This document shows, piece after piece, positions 34,128 through 42,276 of a DNA stretch of 47,628 nt (within the stretch, counting starts at the first letter, position 1; every line of letters starts with the position of its first letter). The DNA is from JANMDU01 sp031376455. GTDB taxonomy: Bacteria; Pseudomonadota; Gammaproteobacteria; Burkholderiales; Burkholderiaceae_C. The notes beneath the pieces were generated by a model. That model saw only the letters and a list, made by a program, of their open reading frames with translations. It was not told where the DNA came from and did no database searches. The position numbers were made by a program, and so were the translations under genes. The DNA lies in NCBI GenBank assembly GCA_031376455.1, contig JANMDU010000021.1, positions 1 through 47,628 of the forward strand, given 5' to 3'.

Positions 34128-35072
34128 TCACTTGAATTCGTTGGAAGAGGGCTGCGCTGGCGGGCTCACAGACTGGGGAGATCCGACAAGCGGCGGCACC
34201 ATATTGCCGCGCCCTGCGATTTGGCCAGGTGCCTGTTGACCGAACTCCAGGCGCACACGGTTGGGGGCTTGAGTTTGCTGGCGCAGCGCAATCGCCGCTG
34301 GCGGCTTGAGTTGGTTATAAATCTGCATCACCGTGACGACGTAATTCTGCGTCTCTTTGAACGGCGGAATTTTGTTGCCATAGCGCTGCACAGCGCCCTC
34401 GCCTGCGTTGTAAGCAGCGAGTGCGAGCTCTAACTTGCCCGGATACATATTGATCAGATCGCGCAGATAACGCGAGCCAGCTTTGATATTGGTTTTAGGA
34501 TCGGTTAGCTTTTTCTCAATCGGCGTTTTCGCATCGCCACTGACGCCATAGCGCTGCGCAGTGGGCGGCATCAGTTGCATCAAGCCGACTGCGCCTTTGG
34601 GGCTGACAGCATTTGTGTCAAAGCCGCTCTCGGTGGCAATCAAAGCTTGCAGCAACTCAAAATCAATGTTGTACACCTGCGATGCTTCGCGCATGTGATG
34701 CTTGACGGCTTTGAAATTAGGCGACACATCAAAGAAGGCAATGAGCTTGGATTTACCAGACGGCACGGCCACTTGGCGCGGCGGCTCAACTTCAGGCTTA
34801 ACCGGCGCTGCCACCCCATCGCGCGTATCAAAACCCGTGCCACCCGTCCCGCCTTTAAAGAAAAGCTCGTAACGATCATCGATTTTTTCCGCCGCAAAAT
34901 GCGCCACGCCTTTCGCATCGATATAGCCCCACACATCTGCATATGCGGGCGCGGCATTCAATACGAGCAAGCCCAGCACAGCACAGGCCTGCTTCACTGA
35001 AGACTTCAAAATTGATAGCACTCTGCGCAATAAATACGCCGGCAATATGCACTTTTTAATCATAAAACTCAT
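34128..35072 (-). CDS. Lytic transglycosylase (SLT domain)
   Basis: Exported peptidoglycan-cleaving enzyme, 314 residues. The signal peptide is long (about 45 residues, ending LNAAPAYA) and its first half is translated from a dispersed repeat (LPAYLLRRVLSILKSS). The mature N-terminus ADVWGYIDAKGVAHFAAEKIDDRYELFF resembles a DUF4124 segment. The SLT domain (PF01464) has the catalytic Glu in LIATESGFDTNAVSPKGAVGLMQLMPPTAQRYGV and the closing LELALAAYNAGEGAVQRYG. The ATG at 35072 overlaps the GNAT stop by one base (TGATG); a TTG lies one codon upstream. Confidence 0.88.
   Translation of the reverse strand: MSFMIKKCILPAYLLRRVLSILKSSVKQACAVLGLLVLNAAPAYADVWGYIDAKGVAHFAAEKIDDRYELFFKGGTGGTGFDTRDGVAAPVKPEVEPPRQVAVPSGKSKLIAFFDVSPNFKAVKHHMREASQVYNIDFELLQALIATESGFDTNAVSPKGAVGLMQLMPPTAQRYGVSGDAKTPIEKKLTDPKTNIKAGSRYLRDLINMYPGKLELALAAYNAGEGAVQRYGNKIPPFKETQNYVVTVMQIYNQLKPPAAIALRQQTQAPNRVRLEFGQQAPGQIAGRGNMVPPLVGSPQSVSPPAQPSSNEFK
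35015..35043 (+). repeat. Dispersed repeat core, copy 10 (in transglycosylase signal peptide)
   Basis: The core is ATAGCACTCTGCGCAAT then AAATACGCCGGC, nearly identical to copy 3. It is translated in a different frame from the ParC copy and gives the basic part of the signal peptide. Confidence 0.88.
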
Positions 35073-35659
35073 CAAAAACTGCCCTTCAAGCCGCGCTCTA
35101 GCCCATTGGCGCGCCGTGCATCAAACTCCGTGCGCAGCATCGAGAGCACATGCAGCGAATCAAAATCCGCCCCCGCTTGCGAATCGCGCCCAGAAGGCAA
35201 GCTGCTCGCGCGCTGCTCAATCCTCACGGCTTCGCGCAGCGTGCCTTCCATCACAAAGCCTTCCGAGTCATACAAAGCCTTCGCCCGCACATTGCGCGAT
35301 TTAACATCCAGCCAAAAGCGATGCGCGCCCAAATCATCAAACGCCACCCTTTTCGCCACCCGCAACGCCGCCCGCCCCAAGCCCTGCCCTTTGGCGGCAA
35401 TCACCATCCGCTTCAATTCAATCGACTGATGCGGATTGCGACACCCAATCAAAATCAAATACCCCACTTGCTCCAGCCCCGCGCCGCCTTCCACGATGAA
35501 ATGCCGCATATCTGGAAACCTGATAGATGCCTCGTGCTGCGTCCGCTCCCAAGGCGTGATGAACGGCAAATTTTCCGCATCTTGCTCCAGCGAAAGCACG
35601 AAAGTGATGTCGCTAGACAGCGTGGGGCGAAGACGGATGCGGGGAGCTTGAGTCATCAT
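35072..35659 (-). CDS. GNAT-family N-acetyltransferase
   Basis: 195-residue acetyl-CoA-dependent acetyltransferase of the RimJ/RimL-like group. Features are IRLRPTLSSDITFVLSLEQD, an ELKRMVIAAKGQGLGRAALRVAKRVAF acetyl-CoA loop (GQGLGR, the QxxGxG motif) and a NVRAKALYDSEGFVMEGTLREA end typical of the family. Two adjacent ATGs (35659 and 35656) follow the nuclease stop with one base between, so translation is coupled. The acceptor is unknown. Confidence 0.85.
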   Translation of the reverse strand: MMTQAPRIRLRPTLSSDITFVLSLEQDAENLPFITPWERTQHEASIRFPDMRHFIVEGGAGLEQVGYLILIGCRNPHQSIELKRMVIAAKGQGLGRAALRVAKRVAFDDLGAHRFWLDVKSRNVRAKALYDSEGFVMEGTLREAVRIEQRASSLPSGRDSQAGADFDSLHVLSMLRTEFDARRANGLERGLKGSF

Positions 35660-35660
35660 C

Positions 35661-36680
35661 TTACGCGCTGGCCTGTTTGATACCCAACTCCAATTCACGC
35701 CTCAAACTCTCGCGATCTGGCAGGTAAAGCTGATACTTTTGCACAAAGAGTTGGCTGTTCATGTTGTAGGTGGCATATTCAACCAGCAGCTCATCTTTGT
35801 CGCGGCTCAAAATGATGCCAATGGGCGGGTTGTCGCCCTCGGTGTTTTCTTCTTTGGCGAAATAACCAAAGTACATATTCATATGACCAATGTCGTGGTG
35901 CTGCACATCGCCTAGCTTCAAATCAATCAATACGAAGCAGCGCAAGATACGGTGGTAGAAAACCAGATCAACTTTGTAATGTGTGTTGTCCAAAGTGATG
36001 CGGTACTGCCGCCCCACAAAGGTGAAGCCCTTGCCCAATTCCTGCATGAAGCTCTGCAAGTGATCGCAGAGCACGGTTTCTAGTTGCGTCTCTGAAATAT
36101 GGGTGGCCTCTGGGATTTTGAGGAACTCGAAGACATAGGGCTCTCGCAGCAAATCGCTGGGTTGCTCGATGAGCTGACCATGCGCCGCCAGCTTTTGTAT
36201 TCCTTGCTTGTCTTTGCTGGACGCAAGCCTCAAAAACAACGAGGATTCTTTCTGTCGCACCAATTCACGCACCGACCATCGCTCTGAAAAGCTCTGTTTT
36301 TCGTAAAAACTCCTCTCCAGCGGATCATCCAGCTTGAGTAGCTCTACAACATGAGACCAGCTCAATAAGTGCGACAGCGTCGCACTTATTGGATAAGCCA
36401 GATAAAACTGGCGAATACGAATGAGGTTGCTTCGGCTGAAACCCTTGCCATGATGCAAGTTCAGATCACGAGAAAGACGATCCAATAAACCTGATCCGTA
36501 ATCTGCCCTCTCTTGCCCAGCTTGCTCAAATTCAACGATGTGCTGGCCAATTCTCCAATAAGTATCGATGAGTTGCGCATTGACCGCCTGCACAGCGCGA
36601 CCCTGCCCAGAAAGCAAAGTGGCGGAGATTTGCCCGAGCAGACCTTCGTAGCCCTGAGCGGGTTTGGCCAAGCTAGCCAT
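35661..36680 (-). CDS. YhcG-type PDDEXK nuclease-domain protein (DUF1016)
   Basis: 339 residues. The N-terminal DUF1016 helical domain has LIDTYWRIGQHIVEFEQAGQERADYG and SRDLNLHHGKGFSRSNLIRIRQFY. The C-terminal PDDEXK_nuclease domain has GFTFVGRQYRITLDNTHYKVDLVFYH, then FVLIDLKLGDVQH (Asp then D-x-K, the metal-binding core) and NMYFGYFAKEENTEGDNPPIGIILSRDKDE. Active-site residues look intact. YhcG-type proteins are often carried near restriction or mobile loci. Here the gene lies between parE and GNAT, sharing TGATG with parE. Its role is unknown; a DNA-repair or defence function is possible. Confidence 0.88.
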   Translation of the reverse strand: MASLAKPAQGYEGLLGQISATLLSGQGRAVQAVNAQLIDTYWRIGQHIVEFEQAGQERADYGSGLLDRLSRDLNLHHGKGFSRSNLIRIRQFYLAYPISATLSHLLSWSHVVELLKLDDPLERSFYEKQSFSERWSVRELVRQKESSLFLRLASSKDKQGIQKLAAHGQLIEQPSDLLREPYVFEFLKIPEATHISETQLETVLCDHLQSFMQELGKGFTFVGRQYRITLDNTHYKVDLVFYHRILRCFVLIDLKLGDVQHHDIGHMNMYFGYFAKEENTEGDNPPIGIILSRDKDELLVEYATYNMNSQLFVQKYQLYLPDRESLRRELELGIKQASA

Positions 36681-38647
36681 CAAACATCCACCTCCACCGA
36701 ATCGCCATGAAGCTCCATCAGTGCGCGGCGGGCGGCGGCCTCAGTTTTGCCCATGAGCTGGTTAAAGCTGTTGCCAGTTTGCGCGAAACTTAAATCACCG
36801 TATTGAATGGGCAACAAGCGCCGCGTGTCGGGGTTGAGCGTGGTTTCCCAGAGTTGCTCGGCATTCATCTCGCCCAAGCCCTTGAAGCGGCTGATCGTCC
36901 ATTTGCCCTCGGCCACGCCTTCTTTGCGAAGCTTGTCGAGGATCGCGGTGAGCTCGCCAGCATCTAGTGCATACACCTTGCCAGCGGATTTTTTGCCACG
37001 CGCTGGCGTATCTACGCGAAATAGCGGCGGGCGTGCGACATACAAGTTGCCCGATTCGATCAGCTTGGGGAAATGCTTGAAAAACAGCGTGAGCAGGAGC
37101 ACTTGGATATGTGAGCCGTCAACATCCGCATCTGAGAGGATGCAAATCTTGCCGTAGCGCAAGCCGCTCATATCGGGAGAATCATCGGGCCCGTGTGGAT
37201 CAACGCCAATCGCCACAGAAATATCGTGAATCTCGGTGTTGGCAAACAAGCGATCCCGCTCGACTTCCCAGGTATTGAGCACCTTGCCGCGCAAAGGCAA
37301 AATCGCCTGCGTCTCTTTATCGCGCCCCATCTTCGCGCTGCCGCCGGCTGAATCGCCCTCCACCAAAAACACTTCGTTGTGCGCTAAATCTTTGCTCTCG
37401 CAATCGGTGAGCTTGCCCGGCAACACCGCCACGCCTGAGCCTTTGCGCTTTTCGACCTTTTGGCCCGCGCGCTGGCGCGTTTGCGCGGCTTTGATGGCCA
37501 ACTCCGCTAACTTTTTGCCATAGTCCACATGCTGATTAAGCCAAAGCTCCATCGCCGGGCGAACGTAGCTCGACACCAGCCGCACCGCATCGCGCGAATT
37601 GAGCCGCTCCTTGATCTGCCCCTGAAATTGCGGATCAAGCACTTTGGCCGAAAGCACATAAGAAGCCCGCGCAAACACATCTTCCGGCATCAGCTTGACG
37701 CCTTTTGGCAACAGCGAATGCAAATCCACAAAGCTCTTCACAGCGGTAAACAACCCATCGCGCAAACCACTGTCATGCGTGCCGCCCGCGCTGGTCGGAA
37801 TCAAATTCACATAGCTCTCGCGAACGGCATTGCCCTCTTCGGTAAACGCCACACACCAAGCCGCGCCCTCGCCTTCGGCAAACGTGTCGTTGTTCTCCGC
37901 AAAGCCATCGCCTTCCCAAAGTGGGATCACGGCATCCGAGGGTAGCGATTGCTCCAAATAATCGCGCAGACCGCCTTTGTATTGCCAAGTCTGCGTGTCT
38001 TTTTTCTTCTCATCAAACAGCGAGACGGTCACGCCCGGCATCAACACCGCCTTGCTGCGCAGCAAATGCACCAGCTCGGGAATAGGCAAAGCCGCGCTCT
38101 CAAAATACTTCGCATCCGGCCAAGCGCGCACGCTGGTGCCCGTCTTACGATCACCTTCAATTTGCTTGCGCAGATGCAGCTTCTCAATCACATCGCCGCC
38201 GCTAAACACGAGTTTTGCCACCATGCCCTCGCGATGACTCGTCACCTCCAAGCGTTTCGACAAAGCATTCGTCACACTCACGCCCACGCCATGCAAACCA
38301 CCCGAGAAGCTATATGCGCCGCCCTTGCCTTTGTCAAATTTTCCTCCCGCATGCAGCCGGGTAAACACAATCTCCAGCACCGCCACTTTTTCTTCGGGAT
38401 GGATGCCAAACGGAATGCCGCGCCCATCGTCATGCACGCTCACTGAGCCATCGGCGTGCAGCTCTACCTTCATACGCTTGCCATGCCCCGCCAGCGCCTC
38501 ATCAGCCGCGTTGTCCAACACCTCTTGAATAATGTGCAGCGGATTGTCCGTCCGCGTATACATCCCCGGCCGCTGCTTGACGGGCTCCAGCCCCTTCAAA
38601 ACACTGATCGAGCCTTCGGAATATTGAGTGGGTAACTTGTCTGCCAT
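36680..38647 (-). CDS. parE: DNA topoisomerase IV subunit B
   Basis: ATPase subunit of topoisomerase IV, 655 residues. The GHKL ATPase has LHIIQEVLDNAADEALAG (catalytic Glu, Asn), DDGRGIPFGIHPEEK and the ATP lid GGKFDKGKGGAYSFSGGLHGVGVSVTNALS (in part SGGLHGVGVSVTNALS). The TOPRIM domain has VEGDSAGGSAKMGRDKETQAILPLRGK and DADVDGSHI. RFKGLGEMNAEQLWETTLNPDTR and the C-terminal ALMELHGDSVEVDV complete it. It starts the parE-to-parC run and is divergent from the DUF1439 gene. An inverted repeat TGACTG-N10-CAGTCA at 38677-38698 lies between them. Confidence 0.96.
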   Translation of the reverse strand: MADKLPTQYSEGSISVLKGLEPVKQRPGMYTRTDNPLHIIQEVLDNAADEALAGHGKRMKVELHADGSVSVHDDGRGIPFGIHPEEKVAVLEIVFTRLHAGGKFDKGKGGAYSFSGGLHGVGVSVTNALSKRLEVTSHREGMVAKLVFSGGDVIEKLHLRKQIEGDRKTGTSVRAWPDAKYFESAALPIPELVHLLRSKAVLMPGVTVSLFDEKKKDTQTWQYKGGLRDYLEQSLPSDAVIPLWEGDGFAENNDTFAEGEGAAWCVAFTEEGNAVRESYVNLIPTSAGGTHDSGLRDGLFTAVKSFVDLHSLLPKGVKLMPEDVFARASYVLSAKVLDPQFQGQIKERLNSRDAVRLVSSYVRPAMELWLNQHVDYGKKLAELAIKAAQTRQRAGQKVEKRKGSGVAVLPGKLTDCESKDLAHNEVFLVEGDSAGGSAKMGRDKETQAILPLRGKVLNTWEVERDRLFANTEIHDISVAIGVDPHGPDDSPDMSGLRYGKICILSDADVDGSHIQVLLLTLFFKHFPKLIESGNLYVARPPLFRVDTPARGKKSAGKVYALDAGELTAILDKLRKEGVAEGKWTISRFKGLGEMNAEQLWETTLNPDTRRLLPIQYGDLSFAQTGNSFNQLMGKTEAAARRALMELHGDSVEVDV

Positions 38648-38700
38648 GGCGGCAATTGTAGTGGCAAGTGAGTTGATGACTGGGTAAAATAACAGTCACT

Positions 38701-39279
38701 ATGACTTTATCTCCTTCTCAACTCTCGCGCCGCATAGCGGCCATCGTGCTCTTTTGCGCCGTGCTCGCCGGTTGCGGTTTTGGCGTTAGCAACGGCAAGC
38801 TCACCATGGATTTTTCAGCCACGCAAATTCAAGACGCTATTGCAGGCAAATTTCCGGTAGAAAACTGCCCAACCCCCATCACCTGCATCAAGCTGCAAAA
38901 CCCACAAGTGACTCTGCCGGAGAACTCTGATCGTATCCAGCTCCAATTTGCAACCAGCGCCACCGTCTTGATGCAAACAACCACCGGCACCACCGTCGTT
39001 TCAGCGAAGCCACGCTACCAAAACACCACCGGCGAATTGTTTTTAGACAACTCCTTGATCCAAGACCTGCAAATGCCCGGTGTATCGAGCAGCATCACCA
39101 AAGCCGTCAGTCAATACGGCTCCGCTCTAGCCCAACTCACTCTGGAGCGCACACCTATCTACAGCTTTAAAAACGCCAACGCCGAGAAAATCGCCAAAAT
39201 GGGTATCGCGGATGTCAAAGTGGTCAACGGCAAACTGCGAGTGATTTTTGATCCCACTCTGGCGCAGGGAGCCAAGTAG
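38701..39279 (+). CDS. DUF1439 (YceB-like) lipoprotein
   Basis: 192-residue outer- or inner-membrane lipoprotein with signal IAAIVLFCAVLAGC (lipobox LAGC). The domain is DUF1439 (PF07273): FSATQIQDAIAGKFPVE, then beta strands and SSSITKAVSQYGSALAQLTLERTPIYSF, ending AKMGIADVKVVNGKLRVIFDP. This resembles E. coli YceB, a lipid-binding-type fold of unknown role. Preceded by a TAAAAT box at 38685-38690 that may be its -10. Confidence 0.85.
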   Translation: MTLSPSQLSRRIAAIVLFCAVLAGCGFGVSNGKLTMDFSATQIQDAIAGKFPVENCPTPITCIKLQNPQVTLPENSDRIQLQFATSATVLMQTTTGTTVVSAKPRYQNTTGELFLDNSLIQDLQMPGVSSSITKAVSQYGSALAQLTLERTPIYSFKNANAEKIAKMGIADVKVVNGKLRVIFDPTLAQGAK

Positions 39280-39361
39280 TCGTCCGGCTCACCCCTGCCG
39301 AATCGCTTGGTTCGTAGATCTTAAATTTTAAGACACAGTTCATCCGGCAACTATAAATTTG

Positions 39362-39390
39362 ATAGCGCTTTGCGCAATATCTATGTCGGC
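39362..39390 (+). repeat. Dispersed repeat core, copy 11, in a 317-base gene-free stretch
   Basis: The core is ATAGCGCTTTGCGCAAT then ATCTATGTCGGC, with CTATAAATTTG before and TACACACTGATTTTCCTT after. The gap from 39280 to 39596 also holds the toxin-antitoxin promoter; I see no gene in it. Confidence 0.85.
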
Positions 39391-39555
39391 TACACACTGA
39401 TTTTCCTTGAAAGTGTTGCAAGCAGATCAAGCCCTCAGCAGATGAAGTTTGTTTTAAATTTTGCAGCTATTGCAAAAATAATCTGCGCAAAATGTCGCAA
39501 CGTATGACTCCACCAACCGCTTTGACTACGCCAACGACTCAGCTGAATCCGCACA

Positions 39556-39584
39556 AGGTATAAAATGTTGTTACCTTTTAACAA
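39556..39584. promoter_or_regulatory. Promoter and operator of the RHH/ParE toxin-antitoxin pair
   Basis: TATAAAAT at about 39560-39567 resembles a -10 box. TTGTTA-N5-TAACAA (39568-39584) is an inverted repeat of the kind RHH antitoxins bind, and AAGGTA/TACCTT forms a second, overlapping repeat. Autoregulation is expected. Confidence 0.5.
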
Positions 39585-39596
39585 ATGAGGCACGCC

Positions 39597-39899
39597 ATGG
39601 ACGCAGCAGTTGAAAAACCCAAAGCCGGGCATCTCACCGTCAAATTAGACAGCGATGAGCGCCTTCGCTTGCAATCAATCGCCCAAGCTAAGCAAAGAAC
39701 GCCGCATTTCATCATGCGCGAAGCCATCACGCGCTACATCGAGCAAGAGGAGGTGCAGCAACGCTTCTTGGCTGCTGCAGATCAATCGCGCAAGCATTAT
39801 CAAGAAACAGGGCTCCACATCACGCATGAAGAGTTCAGCCAGTGGGTCGATGCGTTGCAGGCCAATCCGCAAGCCAAGCCCCCCGAGATCCACGCCTAA
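39597..39899 (+). CDS. Ribbon-helix-helix antitoxin (CopG/ParD-like)
   Basis: 100-residue antitoxin. The N-terminal half HLTVKLDSDERLRLQSIAQAKQRTPHFIMREAITRYIEQEE fits a ribbon-helix-helix DNA-binding domain (in part TVKLDSDERLRLQSIA). The C-terminal helix (about 60-100) would wrap the toxin. ATG 39597 is preferred because GAGG lies 7 bases upstream; the ATG at 39585 overlaps the operator. Followed 15 bases later by the toxin gene. Confidence 0.85.
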   Translation: MDAAVEKPKAGHLTVKLDSDERLRLQSIAQAKQRTPHFIMREAITRYIEQEEVQQRFLAAADQSRKHYQETGLHITHEEFSQWVDALQANPQAKPPEIHA

Positions 39900-39914
39900 G
39901 TTTGTCACCAGCCT

Positions 39915-40205
39915 ATGCCGCGTGTCATCTATTCCCAGCGCGCCAGCGGTGATTTGATTCGCCTCTATCAATTTCTTGCTGAGAAAAATCCAGCAGCAGC
40001 ACTGCGCGCCATCACCACCATCCGAGACTCAATCAGCTCATTGCAGCACATGCCCAAAATGGGACGCCCCATCGAAAATGGCCTGCGAGAATGGATCATC
40101 GATTTCAGCAGCAGCGGCTACGTTGCGCTCTACGATCTGAATGAAATCACCGATGAATTGGTCGTTCTCGCCGTTAAGCATCAGCGGGAAGATGCCTATG
40201 CTTGA
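39915..40205 (+). CDS. RelE/ParE-family toxin
   Basis: 96-residue toxin of the ParE/RelE superfamily. It has VIYSQRASGDLIRLYQFLAEKNPAAALRAITTIRDSI, LQHMPKMGRPIENGLREWIIDFSSSGYVALYDLN and VVLAVKHQREDAY. ParE-type members poison gyrase and RelE-type members cut mRNA; the GLREW and KHQREDAY pattern is nearer ParE, but the target is not established. Neutralised by the upstream antitoxin. Confidence 0.88.
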   Translation: MPRVIYSQRASGDLIRLYQFLAEKNPAAALRAITTIRDSISSLQHMPKMGRPIENGLREWIIDFSSSGYVALYDLNEITDELVVLAVKHQREDAYA

Positions 40206-40376
40206 TTGCACATCTTCAAAAATGATAGGAATTCGTTATTGAGAATCGCTGTCATGAGCGATGTGGAGATGAAAGACCCCACGGCACGTGACTGCATTAC
40301 CCGAGACACTTTATAGCGGGCGATTTAACAGATTCAGAAAACAGCTTAAAGAGATCGTGCCATCGGTGTGTAGAAG

Positions 40377-40982
40377 TTAGTTCCAAGCGACATCTGTGCC
40401 TTGCGTTCTGCCGTGGCCCGTTATCTTGTCATAGCGGCGATTTTCCTCATCTGCCACTGACATTTCCGAACTGTAGATTTGGCGGATTTTTTGGTCAAGC
40501 TCAGAGCAATTACTCGCGCTAACCTGGTTCGGATAAGAAAATCGACCAGCAAAACTTGAAGCCGACGCAAGACCTATTTCGATATGCCCATCTTCGTGTG
40601 TTCTCAATGCACCAATAAACCGCAACCAGTTTGGCAGCATGCTCGCCTCGAAACTCCCCGAACTTTTCCAATCTGGAATCTTCATGTAGGGACGAGTTGT
40701 TACCTTGATTTTGGCAACGCGACAATCGCTGAAAATTGAAGGGCTTGCTTCATACTCATAGTAAATATTCACGCCAGCCCAACCCGCAAATCAACCCGTT
40801 ATACGCGCCCGAATCGATGTTAAAACATCATTCACCGAGCTACCACTGACAGCGTACAGCTCCTCAGTCAACGGCTCATTGACGATTTCTACCTTTGTCA
40901 CCTTAGATGTGCATGCGCTAAGACCCAAGCTCAGTGCAAGTAGAAACAGAGTGCTCGTCACTAAACGATCAACAATCATCAT
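40377..40982 (-). pseudogene. DUF922-family lipoprotein interrupted by one in-frame TGA
   Basis: The first part (40982 to 40794) encodes a lipoprotein signal with LALSLGLSAC and the family opening YAVSGSSVNDVLTSI. It stops at a TGA at 40793-40791 after RARITG. In the same frame, with no gap, the protein resumes as FAGWAGVNIYYEYEASPS and runs through WLRFIGALRTHEDGHIEIGLASA and RRYDKITGHGRTQGT. These are conserved parts of DUF922, predicted secreted zinc proteases (HExxH-like HEDGH). The whole would be about 201 codons, a normal size. One nonsense change, a sequencing error or read-through could explain it; a pseudogene is most likely. The surrounding DNA is AT-richer than its neighbours. Confidence 0.75.
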
Positions 40983-41040
40983 TCGCTTTCATTTTTTCTT
41001 TGTTGCCAAGAGCATTGCAGCCAGTATAACTACGAATTCG

Positions 41041-41069
41041 ATAGCACTCTGCGCAGTATCTATGAAGGC
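41041..41069 (+). repeat. Dispersed repeat core, copy 12
   Basis: The core is ATAGCACTCTGCGCAG then TATCTATGAAGGC, preceded by AACTACGAATTCG and followed by AATACACCGATTTATC. It lies between the DUF922 gene start and the zeta-like toxin gene end. Confidence 0.85.
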
Positions 41070-41146
41070 AATACACCGATTTATCTTTATAAACGCCTTT
41101 GATCAGCCATGTGCACATTCGATGTAACTCACTGGGAATGTCACCA

Positions 41147-41749
41147 TTAACTATTCGCCACACCCAACACCTGCCTCGCCCAAACAGGCAGCGTCTCATG
41201 CAGCACCTGCGTGCGCACCCCTTCGCAAGCTGCAATCAACCGATGCGTGCCGGGTTGCACTGTGCCGGAGTCGTGCAGTAGGGCTGCGTCGGCTAAGCGC
41301 ACGGCTTGGCGTAAGTTAGCCAAGGTGCGGGGGTAGCGGGCGAGGATGCGCTCGGCGGGTACGTCGTGGCCGCCTTCGCGGACGCGCTGGCTCACGCGGG
41401 CGAGGAGTTTTTCGGGGTGATCCATGCACACGACGAGCAGCATGACGAGAAAGCCCAGAGCCTGCGCCTCTTGGATGAGGGCGAGTTTGGATTCGTGTGA
41501 GAAGACGGTTTCGCTCACCAAGCTTTTGCCTGCGGCTAGCAAATGGGCGCGGCGCTGATCTGCCCAGAGCCGCGCAGCTTCTGAGCGCTGCTGCAAATCG
41601 GCGATGTGTTGCAAATGCTCGGCTTCATACAAATCGGCGTTGACGAACTCTGCGTCAAGTGGCACTTTGCCTGCGGCGAGCAGGGCTTTGTACAGGGTGG
41701 ATTTGCCTGCGCCATTAGGGCCAGCAAGCAAATAGAAAACGGGCTTCAT
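41147..41749 (-). CDS. Zeta toxin-like P-loop kinase
   Basis: 200-residue P-loop protein of the zeta toxin/AAA group. It opens MKPVFYLLAGPNGAGKSTLYKALL (Walker A GPNGAGKST). It has EFVNADLYEAE, the conserved SLVSETVFSHESKLALIQEAQALGF and SQRVREGGHDVPAERILARYPRTLANL. Zeta toxins phosphorylate UDP-N-acetylglucosamine, but related proteins may have other substrates. The upstream gene encodes a ParD-like protein 21 bases away, supporting a toxin-antitoxin pair. Confidence 0.85.
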   Translation of the reverse strand: MKPVFYLLAGPNGAGKSTLYKALLAAGKVPLDAEFVNADLYEAEHLQHIADLQQRSEAARLWADQRRAHLLAAGKSLVSETVFSHESKLALIQEAQALGFLVMLLVVCMDHPEKLLARVSQRVREGGHDVPAERILARYPRTLANLRQAVRLADAALLHDSGTVQPGTHRLIAACEGVRTQVLHETLPVWARQVLGVANS

Positions 41750-41770
41750 GCAAACGCGATGAAGACCAAT

Positions 41771-42133
41771 TTAAGCAGCAAGGCGTTGGCCGTTATTTGC
41801 CGAAGCTTTGGCGGCATTGCTGGCCACCACTTGCCGCACATGCTCGGCCAGAGCGCCGGAGCGATCAAAAGAGATGAAATCGGCCATCAAGGATTGGGCT
41901 TGAGAAGAATTGGCTTGAGTAGGAGAAGCCGACGCAGCAGGCGCCATCACCGCCTGCACCTCGCGCACCGTGATACCCGATTCTTCAACCGCTTTTCCTA
42001 GCGTGGCCCAATACTCGATTTGCCCTGCAGTGGAGCGGCGGAAGGTAAGCGCGGCGGCGCGGGCTTGGGTAACCAAGGGCGCGGGGAGCTTCACCGAGTT
42101 GAAACTTGAATTGGTAGCAACAGCAGACGACAT
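41771..42133 (-). CDS. ParD-like antitoxin partner of the zeta-like toxin
   Basis: 120 residues. NSVKLPAPLVTQARAAALTFRRSTAGQIEYWATLGKAVEESG fits the ParD-like antitoxin family (in part RRSTAGQIEYWATLGKAVE). The rest is Ala/Ser-rich. ATG 42133 has GGAG 7 bases upstream. An inverted repeat TGCCA-N5-TGGCA at 42176-42190 lies upstream and may be the operator. Cognate to the zeta-like gene by position. Confidence 0.78.
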   Translation of the reverse strand: MSSAVATNSSFNSVKLPAPLVTQARAAALTFRRSTAGQIEYWATLGKAVEESGITVREVQAVMAPAASASPTQANSSQAQSLMADFISFDRSGALAEHVRQVVASNAAKASANNGQRLAA

Positions 42134-42276
42134 CGCAAGACTCCATTGCGTGGATGAACCACGGTGCTTGTATTATGCCAAAAAGTGGCAATTTGCGCCA
42201 GAAGCGATTTTAATGGCGCGTTTAGAGCCAAACAGCTATTTTGATACGGATGTGGCCTGAAGACTTAGCGCACAGT

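Noticed and set aside
40791..40793. TGA in the DUF922 gene as a selenocysteine codon
   Set aside because: No selenocysteine-type context or family precedent is visible; a nonsense change is simpler.
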